Assembly: GCA_963791615.1 (NCBI GenBank)
Contig: CAWBTE010000006.1
Location: 1,364,001 to 1,428,000 of the forward strand
DNA: 64,000 nucleotides
From: CAILZL01 sp963791615
GTDB lineage: Bacteria; Pseudomonadota; Gammaproteobacteria; Steroidobacterales; Steroidobacteraceae
Reading direction: 5' to 3'
The notes below the pieces were generated by a model. It saw nothing but the letters and a program-made list of their open reading frames with translations, was not told the DNA's origin and did not search any database. Positions within the stretch are counted from its first letter, which is position 1. Every line of letters starts with the position of its first letter. Made by a program: the position numbers and the translations under genes. Positions 51,034 through 59,809 of this stretch are shown one piece after another.

Positions 51034-53295
51034 TCAGATGACCCCCCAACGCCGACGCAATACCCATTCTGTTGCTTTCAGCATGATGAGCAACAGAAAC
51101 AGAATGGGCATATCCCATAACGGCCGGGTCTGTTGCTCGGTAATGCCAGCTGGCGAGAAACGGATTGCTTCAGGCAAGCCGGCCAGCGCAGCGGCGCTCC
51201 AGTACTGACCACCCGTGGCTTCAGCCAGTTGCGTCAGCAGACTGCGATTCTGGCGTAGCGAGAAATACTCGGCCGCACCCTGCTCGTGATGCACGGCAGT
51301 ACGTGCCGTGCTCACTGGCTCGTTGCCTTTACGGGCCAGCATGTCGATGAAGAAAGTACCCGAAGCTGCTGGCGCAAAAGCCGCTGCATAAACACCCGGC
51401 TGATCGGCGACCGGTTTGAGGCTGAGATTCTCGGTATAGCCTGAAGGCAGCGTAGTAATAGCGGTCACCTGCAGGTCGCGCCGCGGCTGGAAATTCTTGT
51501 CGCGCAAGGTGGCGCGAATGCGGATATCGTCGCCTTCGGAAGTGGCGACAAACTCTACCTGCTGCGGCACGCCGGTGACCAGACCCCGCATCAATTGCCG
51601 CCAGAAAAATTCATGGCGCTGATCTTCGGCCGGCAGACTCATCTGCCAGCGCCAGGTACCGCCGGTAGCAAATACCGAGGCATGACCATGGCCGTACGAC
51701 TGTGTAACAAACAGCGGCTGTTCCCGGTTCTGGACCTTCACGCTCATCAACGCCGACGCCGCCGGTTTGAGCGCGCCCAGATCCTGATAGTCCGCCAGCA
51801 TGGGCAGACTGCTCCATTGCCTGGCGTTGTCGGCGAGATCGTCACTGAACTTCAGCCAGGAATCACGCTGACCACGCACCGTGACATTGGCCTGCGCCAT
51901 GACGCGATGAAAGCTGTTGTTCCCATTTGATGACGTGGCCGGCAACTTCACCGGCAACACTTCATTGAGCACGGTGTTGCCCCAGCCGCCTTCACCCAGC
52001 GTCCTGGAGCCACCCAGCAGCAGCAGTGAGCCGCCACGCAGATTGACGAACTCCTGCATCAGTTGCAGTTGCACCTTGGTGAAGTACGCAGCCTGAATAT
52101 TGCCGATCACCAGCGCGTCGTATTTGAACAGTTCCTCGCGTGTGCGTGGAAAACCATCCTTGAGTTCATCGGGATTCTCCACGCCCTGACGATACAGACC
52201 ATTGGTGGTAGTGCGCAGCATGGACACCAGCCTCAGGCTGGTGTCGGGGTCCAGCGCACGCCGCATGAACTTGTATTCCCAGCGAGGCTCGCCTTCCACG
52301 TACAACACCGGCGCGGTGTCGCTGGCGACATTGACCAGCTGCGTGCGGGTGTTGTTGCGCAGCTCGCGCTCGGATTCAGGCCCGGCCAGTGCGAACTTCA
52401 GGTCGCGATAGCCGCTGTCATTCATGTCGAATTCCACCCAGGCGGTGCTGAGCGTGGTGTCCTTGGCCAGCGGAATTTCCCGCGACGCCAGCAGCTTGTC
52501 GCCATCGCTGACGCGAATACGCGCCACCCCGTTGTTATCCGGGCTGTCATGACGAACCGCAATACGTGCCGCCAGCTTGCTGCCGGGCAAGGCGCGGGTC
52601 GGCGCCAGCACGCTGTCCAGCTCCACATCTTCGGGCATCTGCTCGCGACCAATGCCGATGACATGCACCGGCACGCCGAAACGCTGAATCTCGGCCAGCT
52701 GCGCCGGATCCAGCTGCCCGGCGTTGTCCGAACCATCACTGAGCAACACCACCGCTCCCAGCGGGGTGGTTCTCGAAGCATTCAGCACCTGCGCGACCGA
52801 ATCACCTATTTTGGTAGCCAGACCCGGATCAGGCAGCGTCTCGAAACTGTCCACCTTGCCGGCATTGGCGGCAAAGGCGTAGCGGCGTAGCTGGTAGTCC
52901 TTGCTGATATCAGCGAAGGCCGGATCGGCCAGAGTCGCCTGCGCCTGCTGCATGCGGGTGGCAGTGTTGTTAGCCGGCGAATCGGGCACGGTCATGCTGG
53001 CCGAGGCATCCAGCATCAGCGCCACACTGTTCTCGCCACTGCGCAGCGACTTGATCAGCAGCGCCGGCTGCCACATCACCCATAACACCAGCGCCCACAT
53101 GGCCAGTTGCAGGCCACTGATGGCCAGCATGCGCGGCGTACTCAGCACCCGTCCGCGCCGCCAGGCCAGCAGCAACAGCACGGCAGCCCCGGCCAGCCAC
53201 AGCGCAATCAGGCCGCTGACCGGCCAGTCACGGATGTAGATGAGCTCGCCAACGCGAAACTCACCGAATGGATATTTGAATAGAAATTCGAACAC
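51034..53295 (-). CDS. Membrane protein with vWA and glutamine-amidotransferase-like domains
   Basis: 753 residues. Two N-terminal membrane helices (GLIALWLAGAAVLLLLAWRR and LQLAMWALVLWVMWQPALL) precede a vWA domain with MIDAS DASASM and GAVVLLSDGSDN. A class-I-amidotransferase-like fold follows (DALVIGNIQAAYFTKVQLQL; FVNLRGGSLLLLGGSRTLGE) but lacks a clear nucleophile Cys. Beta domains and a C-terminal helix (LWDMPILFLLLIMLKATEWV) close the chain. It is the first gene of the MoxR-linked operon and typical of the large BatA-like partner proteins. Confidence 0.83.
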   Translation of the reverse strand: MFEFLFKYPFGEFRVGELIYIRDWPVSGLIALWLAGAAVLLLLAWRRGRVLSTPRMLAISGLQLAMWALVLWVMWQPALLIKSLRSGENSVALMLDASASMTVPDSPANNTATRMQQAQATLADPAFADISKDYQLRRYAFAANAGKVDSFETLPDPGLATKIGDSVAQVLNASRTTPLGAVVLLSDGSDNAGQLDPAQLAEIQRFGVPVHVIGIGREQMPEDVELDSVLAPTRALPGSKLAARIAVRHDSPDNNGVARIRVSDGDKLLASREIPLAKDTTLSTAWVEFDMNDSGYRDLKFALAGPESERELRNNTRTQLVNVASDTAPVLYVEGEPRWEYKFMRRALDPDTSLRLVSMLRTTTNGLYRQGVENPDELKDGFPRTREELFKYDALVIGNIQAAYFTKVQLQLMQEFVNLRGGSLLLLGGSRTLGEGGWGNTVLNEVLPVKLPATSSNGNNSFHRVMAQANVTVRGQRDSWLKFSDDLADNARQWSSLPMLADYQDLGALKPAASALMSVKVQNREQPLFVTQSYGHGHASVFATGGTWRWQMSLPAEDQRHEFFWRQLMRGLVTGVPQQVEFVATSEGDDIRIRATLRDKNFQPRRDLQVTAITTLPSGYTENLSLKPVADQPGVYAAAFAPAASGTFFIDMLARKGNEPVSTARTAVHHEQGAAEYFSLRQNRSLLTQLAEATGGQYWSAAALAGLPEAIRFSPAGITEQQTRPLWDMPILFLLLIMLKATEWVLRRRWGVI

Positions 53296-53515
53296 TGACG
53301 GGCTGACTCAACAGTGATCTGGCGTAATCATTGCATTGCGCTGCGCGCGCGTGCTGAACTGCGTGCACGCCCTTCACTTATACCAGCCCGGCGAATGGGC
53401 TCAAGCAAAGAAAGGACAACCATCCAGCCGGGTAACAGCGGCCAGAATAATGCAGCAATGGCATGATTTGACAACAGGCCCTAGTCTAGCGGCCCCGATT
53501 GCCGCGCCCGCCTTC

Positions 53516-55451
53516 ATGTCCGACACCGACTTCCGCGTTCTGTCCCTCATCCCGCCGATGACGCAGCTGAATACGCCGTATCCCTCCACGGCGTATCTGA
53601 CCGGTTTTCTGCGTTCGCGCGGCATCGATGCCGTGCAGGAAGACCTGGCGCTGGAGCTGGTCTTGCAGCTGTTATCGGCAGAAGGATTGCAGGCGATTCG
53701 CGACTGTGTCGAGGTATTGCCGGCGCGTGACCGGTCGTCGCGCGTGCAGTCTTTCGTCATACATTACGAACGCTATCTGGCGACCATCACAGCAACGATA
53801 GCCTTTCTGCAAGGCAGCGACTCAACGCTGGCGCATCGCATTGTCAGCCGTACTTTCCTGCCCGAAGGCCCACGTTTCACCGCGCTGGAGATCTACGCCG
53901 ATGATCAGGGTGGCGATCCACTGGCCTGGGCCTTCGGTTCACTGGGCGCACAGGATCGCGCCCGGCATCTGGCCACCCTGTATTTGAACGATCTGGCCGA
54001 TGTGTTGCGCGACGCCGTGGATGAACGCTTCGAGTTCGTGCGCTACGCCGAATCGCTGGCACAAAGCCAGCCCACCTTTGAACCGCTCGCCGAGGCGCTG
54101 GCTGCGCCGCATAACCTGGTGGACGACGTGCTGCATCAGTTGACCCTCGCCGCGCTGGAACAGCATCAGCCGCGTGTGGTGCTGGTTTCCGTGCCGTTTC
54201 CCGGCTCGGTGTATGCCGCATTCCGCATTGCGCAGAGCATCAAGGCTGGCAACCCGGACATCATCACCGTGCTGGGTGGTGGCTATGTGAACACTGAACT
54301 GCGTGAACTCAAAGAGCCACGCGTGTTCGATTATTTTGATTACGTGACACTGGATGATGGTGAGCTGCCGGTGCTGGCCATCCTTGAGTATGCGCAGGGC
54401 AAGCGCAGTCGTGAGCAGCTGGTGAGAACCTTTGTCCGGGGATCTTTAATTTCTTCCGTTCGCCCTGAGCCCGTCGAAGGGTCTGTTACCTTCATCAACC
54501 ATGCCGAACCCGACATTCCCTTCGCCGAAATCGGCACGCCCACCTGGGACGGCCTGCCCATTGATCGTTATCTGTCGTTGCTGGACATGCTTAATCCCAT
54601 GCATCGACTATGGTCGGATGGCCGCTGGAACAAACTCACCGTGGCGCATGGCTGTTACTGGAAGAAGTGCAGTTTCTGCGACGTAACGCTGGATTACATC
54701 TCGCGTTATGAAGCAGCTTCAGCAACGGTACTGGTGGACCGCATTCAAGCCATCATCGAAGAAACCGGTCAGACCGGTTTTCACTTTGTGGATGAAGCCG
54801 CGCCGCCCAAGTCACTAAAAGCGCTGGCGCTGGAACTGCAACAACGTAATCTCGCCATTTCATGGTGGGGCAATATCCGCTTTGAAAAGTCATTCAACCC
54901 CGCGTTGTGTCAGCAGTTGGCCGACAGCGGCTGCATCGCCATCTCCGGCGGACTGGAAGTGGCCTCGGACCGGTTATTGAAGCTGATGAAAAAAGGCGTG
55001 TCGGTCGCTCAAGTGGCGCGCGTTACCAAAGCCTTCACCGATGCCGGCATTCTGGTGCATGCGTACCTGATGTACGGCTTTCCCACGCAAACCGTGCAGG
55101 ACACCGTGGATGCACTGGAATACGTGCGCCAGCTGTTTGCCGAAGGCTGCATTCAATCCGGATTTCTTTCATCGCTTCACCTGCACCGTGCATTCGCCGG
55201 TGGGCAAACATCCGGAAGAATACGGCGTGACACTGGCGCCGTTGCCGGAAATCACTTTCGCCAAAAACGATATCAGCTTTATCGACCCCACTGGCGTTGA
55301 CCACGACGCACTCGGCAAGGCCTTGAACAAGGCGTTGTACAACTACATGCACGGCATTGGCCTGGACAAGGATGTGCGCAGCTGGTTTGAGAAAGGCGCG
55401 CCACGCACCACGGTGCCGGCTGATTTCATCGCCCATGCCCTGAGCGAATGA
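53516..55451 (+). CDS. B12-binding-type radical SAM protein with CX4CX2C cluster motif (frameshifted)
   Basis: Reconstructed to 644 residues. The N-terminal region has a cobalamin-binding-like Rossmann domain (VVLVSVPFPGSVYAAFRIAQ; ITVLGGGYVNTELRELK). The radical SAM cluster site is HGCYWKKCSFCD, CX4CX2C instead of the usual CX3CX2C, followed by DYISRYEAASATVLVDRI and GCIAISGGLEVASDRLLKLM. A +1 shift at about 55166 (extra t in ggatttcttt) separates ..GCIQSG from FFHRFTCTVHSPVGKHPEEY. A repeat-derived insert VRPEPVEG lies at 54456-54481. The stop overlaps the pseudouridine synthase start. The substrate is unknown. Confidence 0.82.
54456..54481. repeat. Intragenic repeat encoding VRPEPVEG
   Basis: ccgttcgccctgagcccgtc followed by gaaggg belongs to a widespread short intergenic repeat. 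Here it lies in frame within the radical SAM gene between the B12-like and radical SAM domains, a likely linker region, and adds a short proline-rich peptide. Confidence 0.7.
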
Positions 55452-56317
55452 ACGCCGACAAGCCCACCTTCGCCAGCACCCTGCAACTGCCGCCGGGAAA
55501 TTGGGCGACCGTGCTGGACTGCCTGTGCGATCACTTTTCCCACATCCCACGTACGCAATGGCAACAACGCTTCATACGCGGACGAGTGCTGGACACAGCC
55601 GGTGAATCGATTCAACTTGATGCGCCGTTTCGGGTCGGTCAGATCATTCGTTATTTTCGCGAGATTGAAAACGAACCGGTGATTCCGTTTGAAGAAGCCA
55701 TCCTCTATCAGGATGAACATCTGGTGGTGGCGGACAAGCCGCACTTCCTGCCGGTCACCCCCAAGGGCCGGTACGTCACACAGACATTGCTGCATCGGCT
55801 GATTGAAAAACTCGGCAATCCACAACTTGCCCCGCTGCATCGCATTGATCGCGGCACGGCAGGACTGGTGATGTTTTCCACCAACCCCACCTATCGTTCG
55901 CGCTACCACGCGTTGTTCAGCGAGCATCGCATCACCAAACACTACGAAGCATTGGCTGCGCCCTTGCCGAACCTGGATTTCCCCTACGTGCATCGCAGCC
56001 GCATGGTCGCCGGTGAACCCTTCTTCCGCATGCAGGAAGTAGCCGGTGAGCCCAACAGCGAAACGCATATTGACGTGATTGAACGCGGTGAACACCACTG
56101 GCGTTATGCGCTGTCACCCATCACCGGCAGGAAACATCAACTGCGTGTGCACATGGCCGCACTGGGCGCGCCGATTGTGGGTGATGACTTTTATCCGGTG
56201 GTGTTGCCGCGATCCGAGGACTATTCGCAGCCATTGAAATTGCTGGCGGCATCATTGGAGTTCATTGATCCGGTGAGCGGCGAGCCAAGGCAGTTTGAAA
56301 GTCAGATGACAATCTAA
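55448..56317 (+). CDS. RluA-family pseudouridine synthase
   Basis: 289 residues. The catalytic motif is APLHRIDRGTAGLVMFSTNP with the Asp nucleophile; the entry is ILYQDEHLVVADKPHFLPVT and the C-terminal part ALSPITGRKHQLRVHMAALG followed by APIVGDDFYP. A short S4-like N-terminal region (FIRGRVLDTAGESIQLDAPF) precedes it. It isomerises uridine in rRNA or tRNA; the site is unknown. ATGA overlap with the radical SAM gene indicates translational coupling. Confidence 0.9.
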   Translation: MNADKPTFASTLQLPPGNWATVLDCLCDHFSHIPRTQWQQRFIRGRVLDTAGESIQLDAPFRVGQIIRYFREIENEPVIPFEEAILYQDEHLVVADKPHFLPVTPKGRYVTQTLLHRLIEKLGNPQLAPLHRIDRGTAGLVMFSTNPTYRSRYHALFSEHRITKHYEALAAPLPNLDFPYVHRSRMVAGEPFFRMQEVAGEPNSETHIDVIERGEHHWRYALSPITGRKHQLRVHMAALGAPIVGDDFYPVVLPRSEDYSQPLKLLAASLEFIDPVSGEPRQFESQMTI

Positions 56318-56368
56318 TGACACGCGGCAGCCACGCGAGGGCTTCCGAGCGTCAGCTGCATGCGATTT

Positions 56369-57208
56369 TTAGCCAGCATGCTTTCCTCGGATCGCTTGAT
56401 ATGTTTTGGTTTCGAATAGGAAATCCGCAAGCGTCTTCGCGGCATTTACGGCCAGCTTCGCATGGTGGCGCGCCGCGCGCGATGTCGTCACGTGCGCATC
56501 GCCGAGTTTGTTTCTAACAGCTGATAGACCTGTGACGACGCTAACCAGTCCGGACAAGATCTGCTTCAGCGACTCCGATATGTCCTTTCGAGAAGGATCA
56601 AGTTTCAGCAGTTTTTGCACGCGTCGATACAGTTTTGTCAGATCGCCGTCGTACTCTTCTGGTGTCTGAGATAGCTCTCGCTCCAGTGAAACCAACACCG
56701 CCTCGAGTAGGGAACGCGCGTTTGTTATTGCTCCATCAAAGTCTTCTTCTCGGATCTTCTTTTCACACTTCTGTATCTGTTCGTCGATGAAGAGATGCGT
56801 TAGCTCTGCCGACTCCTTGTACGGATGTTCCAACTCGACGCTTGCACCACGGAGGCTGCGAACTTTGACGTGATCCTCGTCAAGCACGACCTCGTAGTGA
56901 TCAAACCGGAGATATTTGTTCAACTGCTCAATTGGCTCTGCTGCGGGCCTATCGAAATCTAGGTACTCGCGTGGATCGAAGATGCGCAGCAAGACCGCGC
57001 GAATTGCATCGGAACCATTGAGCTCACGCAACTTGTCCTCGGCAAACTTCCATCGGGATGGAAATCCTCCTCCTTCAGGATATTGGTCGTTACATCCCAA
57101 GTCATTGAAGAAGCGAACAAGCTTTTGCCCGCTGCGATAAGGAGTCACCTTCGTGTCTCCCGTTACCAGCTTAGCCAACATCTGAATGGTTCGTTCGCCG
57201 ATATGCAT
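56369..57208 (-). CDS. Abortive-infection (Abi_C domain) family protein
   Basis: 279 residues. The C-terminal half carries the Abi_C pattern: DGAITNARSLLEAVLVSLER, DLTKLYRRVQKLLKL and LKQILSGLVSVVTGLSAVRN followed by KLGDAHV. The N-terminal half is a mixed alpha/beta region with SRWKFAEDKLRELNG and LRFDHYEVVLDEDHVKVRS. Lower GC than its neighbours suggests horizontal origin. Such stand-alone genes are linked to phage defence in other bacteria; activity here is inferred only from the domain. Confidence 0.8.
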   Translation of the reverse strand: MHIGERTIQMLAKLVTGDTKVTPYRSGQKLVRFFNDLGCNDQYPEGGGFPSRWKFAEDKLRELNGSDAIRAVLLRIFDPREYLDFDRPAAEPIEQLNKYLRFDHYEVVLDEDHVKVRSLRGASVELEHPYKESAELTHLFIDEQIQKCEKKIREEDFDGAITNARSLLEAVLVSLERELSQTPEEYDGDLTKLYRRVQKLLKLDPSRKDISESLKQILSGLVSVVTGLSAVRNKLGDAHVTTSRAARHHAKLAVNAAKTLADFLFETKTYQAIRGKHAG

Positions 57209-57360
57209 GTCGCGTTATCACCCTTCCAGCCAACTAGAAGTAGGAACCATTTTCAGGAACCCCAATTGTCCCTTTGCAAGGTGACTTAGCACTGTACACC
57301 CCAGCCTGGCTTTCCATGTTTTATTTCCTGATCAATGAGTTGACACTGTTGTAGTTGAAT

Positions 57361-57412
57361 ATAAAAAAAAGGAAAAAGTAGGCTGGGTATCGCGACGCTC
57401 CACCCAGCCTAC
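57361..57412 (-). terminator. GTAG repeat acting as terminator for the HxlR gene
   Basis: On the minus strand the hairpin gtaggctggg/cccagcctac (57378-57412) is followed by tttttcctttttttt, the form of a Rho-independent terminator, 47 bases after the HxlR stop. The hairpin is of the same GTAG class as the repeats elsewhere in the window. Confidence 0.8.
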
Positions 57413-57458
57413 TGGATTGCGTTCAACATCGCCCAGTAAAGCGAGGTGAGGAAGTGTG

Positions 57459-57794
57459 CTAGTCGCGCCCCTGCTCAAGCTTCGCAATCTGCTCAAGCAC
57501 GCCATTGAAACGTTTGCCAAAGGTGGTCAGCCGATACTCCACATGCGGCGGCACTTCGGCAAAAATTTCGCGTTCGATGATGCCGAAGCGCAGCAGCTTG
57601 CGCAGTCGTTCGTTCAGCACTTTGGCAGTCAGGCCATCGATGCGCTTCTGCATGGCGCCGGGACGACTCACGCCGGAGCTGATCAGCGCCAGCACGGTCA
57701 GCGACCACTTGCAGCCGACGATGCTTTCCACCATCTGCGCCACCGGCGTTGCGCTGCGCGTCTTGCTGAAAACTTTTTTCCTGAGCGTTGCCAT
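57459..57794 (-). CDS. HxlR-family transcriptional regulator
   Basis: 111 residues from ATG 57794. It has the HxlR winged-helix pattern: VAQMVESIVGCKWSLTVLAL, RPGAMQKRIDGLTAKVLNER, LRKLLRFGIIEREIFAEVPP and VEYRLTTFGKRFNGVLEQI. One cysteine, C28, lies just before the KW pair and could act as a redox or electrophile sensor, as in other HxlR proteins. It is divergent from the cytochrome P460 gene and probably regulates it. Confidence 0.9.
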   Translation of the reverse strand: MATLRKKVFSKTRSATPVAQMVESIVGCKWSLTVLALISSGVSRPGAMQKRIDGLTAKVLNERLRKLLRFGIIEREIFAEVPPHVEYRLTTFGKRFNGVLEQIAKLEQGRD

Positions 57795-57904
57795 GAAGAT
57801 ATACCAGTAAGTAAGCAAGGCACCGTTGAGTACCGACTTCACGCTGTTGAATTCACAGCCCAGACTCTGCCAGCGCATTCAATTCGGCTGACAGGAGAAT
57901 CACA

Positions 57905-58396
57905 GTGAACCTCAAACTCATCGTCCCGGCAATACTGGCCGGGCTTGCCGCCAGCCTGGGCATGGCCGCCAGCTCGGACACCAATCCGGTGCCGTATCCG
58001 GAAGGGTATCGGCAATGGCAACACATCAAGTCCATGGTGATTCAGCAGGGCCATCCATTACATGGTTCATTCGGCGGGATTCATCATCTTTACGGCAATG
58101 CCAAGGCAGTGGCGGGTTATCGCAGCGGCAAGTTTGCCGATGGCGCAGTGATAACTTTCGATCTGCTGGAAGCTAATGCGGCCGATAACGCCATCACCGA
58201 AGGCAAACGCAAGGTGCTGGGTGTGATGCACAAGGACAGCAAAAAATACGCAGCCACCGGCGGCTGGGGCTTTGAAGGCTTTGCCGGTGACAGCAAGACG
58301 CAGCGCGCAGTGGGTGCCAATGCGGCTACTGCCTGTTTTGCCTGCCACACGGCGCAGAAGTCGAACGGCTATGTATTCAGCAGTTATCGCCCTTGA
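57905..58396 (+). CDS. Cytochrome P460-family protein
   Basis: 163 residues. A signal peptide (LIVPAILAGLAASLGMAA) is followed by the P460 fold: PVPYPEGYRQWQHIKSMVIQ, HGSFGGIHHLYGNAKAVAGY, FADGAVITFDLLEA and KYAATGGWGFEGFAGDSKTQ. The haem c site is C144-F-A-C147-H148. Known P460 enzymes oxidise hydroxylamine or bind NO using a haem cross-linked to lysine or tyrosine; many homologues have no known substrate. A gacaggagaat ribosome site precedes the start. Confidence 0.9.
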   Translation: MNLKLIVPAILAGLAASLGMAASSDTNPVPYPEGYRQWQHIKSMVIQQGHPLHGSFGGIHHLYGNAKAVAGYRSGKFADGAVITFDLLEANAADNAITEGKRKVLGVMHKDSKKYAATGGWGFEGFAGDSKTQRAVGANAATACFACHTAQKSNGYVFSSYRP

Positions 58397-58405
58397 GGTA
58401 ATTCA

Positions 58406-59809
58406 TCAGTTGGTCTTGCCAAACCGCACCACAAAGCTGATGCCCTTGCCTTGCAGGCCATCTTCAAGGCTGATCTGTGCGCCGTGTTGTTCGACGAGTT
58501 GCTGCACGATGGATAACCCAAGACCACTGCCGTAAGTGTTGCGATCACCGAGGCGATTGATGCGATAAAACCGCTCGAAGATATTCTGGCGCTCATCAAG
58601 CGGTATGCCTTCGCCTGAATCGCTCACTTTGAGATAACAGCCATCCTCAGTTTCGCCGCAGCTGACCTGCACCTCACCGCCGGCGGGGGTATAGCGCAGG
58701 GCGTTGTCGAGCAGGTTACGCAGCAGAATCTCAAGATGCTGGGCATGGCCGGATACCACTGCGGGATTGGCGATCACACTCAGGGTAATGCGCTGACGCA
58801 AGGCGAATGCCTGATGATCATCAACCTGCTGTTGCACCAGGTCGGACAGATCCACCCTGTCGCCGGACTGCGCGCGCTGCTGGGTACTATCCAGTCGGGC
58901 CAGCGCCAGTAATTGATCCACCAGTCGGCCGCTGCGATCCACACCGGCAATGATGTCCTGGGCTGCTTCGGCGGCTTCTTCCGTAGTGCGTGCGCCCTGC
59001 AACACCTGTGCATGGGCACGAATCGCCGCCAGTGGTGTGCGTAGTTCATGCGCCGCATCGGCAGTAAAACGTCGCTCATGTTCCAGCGTTTCACGAATAC
59101 GGGTCAGCAGGCGATTCACCGCCACAATCAGTGGCGAAATTTCACGCGGTACCTTGCCCAGCTGCACATCACTGAGATTGCTGCCGGTTCGTTCGGCGAC
59201 GGATTCGCTGGTCCATTGTATGGGTGCAAAGCTGCGCGTCACGATCCACCAGATGAGCAAGGTGGTGATGGGCAGGAACAGGGCAGCAAACCACAACAGC
59301 CGCCACAGTGTTTTCTGGGTGATTTCGCGTCGATGACTGAGGGGTTCAGCGATCTGTATCTGCAATTGTCGTGTGGTATCCCACGCCACAAAGGTGCGCA
59401 GCGATTCATCGCCCGCAACACTCCATGTGTAGCCGATGGCTACGGTTTTCACTATCGGTTGCGTGGGCGCATCTGCCGAGTGGTAGATCAGTCGGCCCTG
59501 ACGATCCCAGATCTGGAATCGCAGGTAGTGCGATTCAGGCATTTCGGTTTCGGAAATCATTTGCGCCGCATAGTTGGGCCCATGCTCGGCCATTTCATGG
59601 CGCACCACCGTCAGTAGCAGGTAGGCAGTTTCCTTCAGCGAATCATCAAACAGCTCGCGGCTCTCCAGCTCGGCTTCCTGATAAACCGACCACGAGGCCA
59701 GCCCCCACAGGCCGACGGTGGCCAGCAACAGCAGAACGATCAGCCGGTTACGCAACGACCAGGATGCAGGAACTGAATTGGCGGTGTTATTCGGTCTGGA
59801 TGCGTTCAT
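58406..59809 (-). CDS. Sensor histidine kinase (QseC/PmrB-like)
   Basis: 467 residues from ATG 59809. The first membrane helix is LRNRLIVLLLLATVGLWGLA, then a periplasmic sensor region of about 135 residues, the second helix LLWFAALFLPITTLLIWWIV and HAMP-like linker. Kinase boxes are ADAAHELRTPLAAIRAHAQV (phospho-His), NLLDNALRYTPAGG (N), DSGEGIPLDE (G1) and GSGLGLSIVQQLVEQHG (G2). The start overlaps the end of the response regulator by 23 bases. It probably senses envelope or metal stress for the adjacent RND pump. Confidence 0.9.
   Translation of the reverse strand: MNASRPNNTANSVPASWSLRNRLIVLLLLATVGLWGLASWSVYQEAELESRELFDDSLKETAYLLLTVVRHEMAEHGPNYAAQMISETEMPESHYLRFQIWDRQGRLIYHSADAPTQPIVKTVAIGYTWSVAGDESLRTFVAWDTTRQLQIQIAEPLSHRREITQKTLWRLLWFAALFLPITTLLIWWIVTRSFAPIQWTSESVAERTGSNLSDVQLGKVPREISPLIVAVNRLLTRIRETLEHERRFTADAAHELRTPLAAIRAHAQVLQGARTTEEAAEAAQDIIAGVDRSGRLVDQLLALARLDSTQQRAQSGDRVDLSDLVQQQVDDHQAFALRQRITLSVIANPAVVSGHAQHLEILLRNLLDNALRYTPAGGEVQVSCGETEDGCYLKVSDSGEGIPLDERQNIFERFYRINRLGDRNTYGSGLGLSIVQQLVEQHGAQISLEDGLQGKGISFVVRFGKTN

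Noticed and set aside
50936..51118. N-terminal extension of the C13-like protein (63 extra residues)
   Set aside because: The extension is translated from a REP pair and from the neighbouring gene's 3' end; the ATG at 50929 gives a clean signal peptide.
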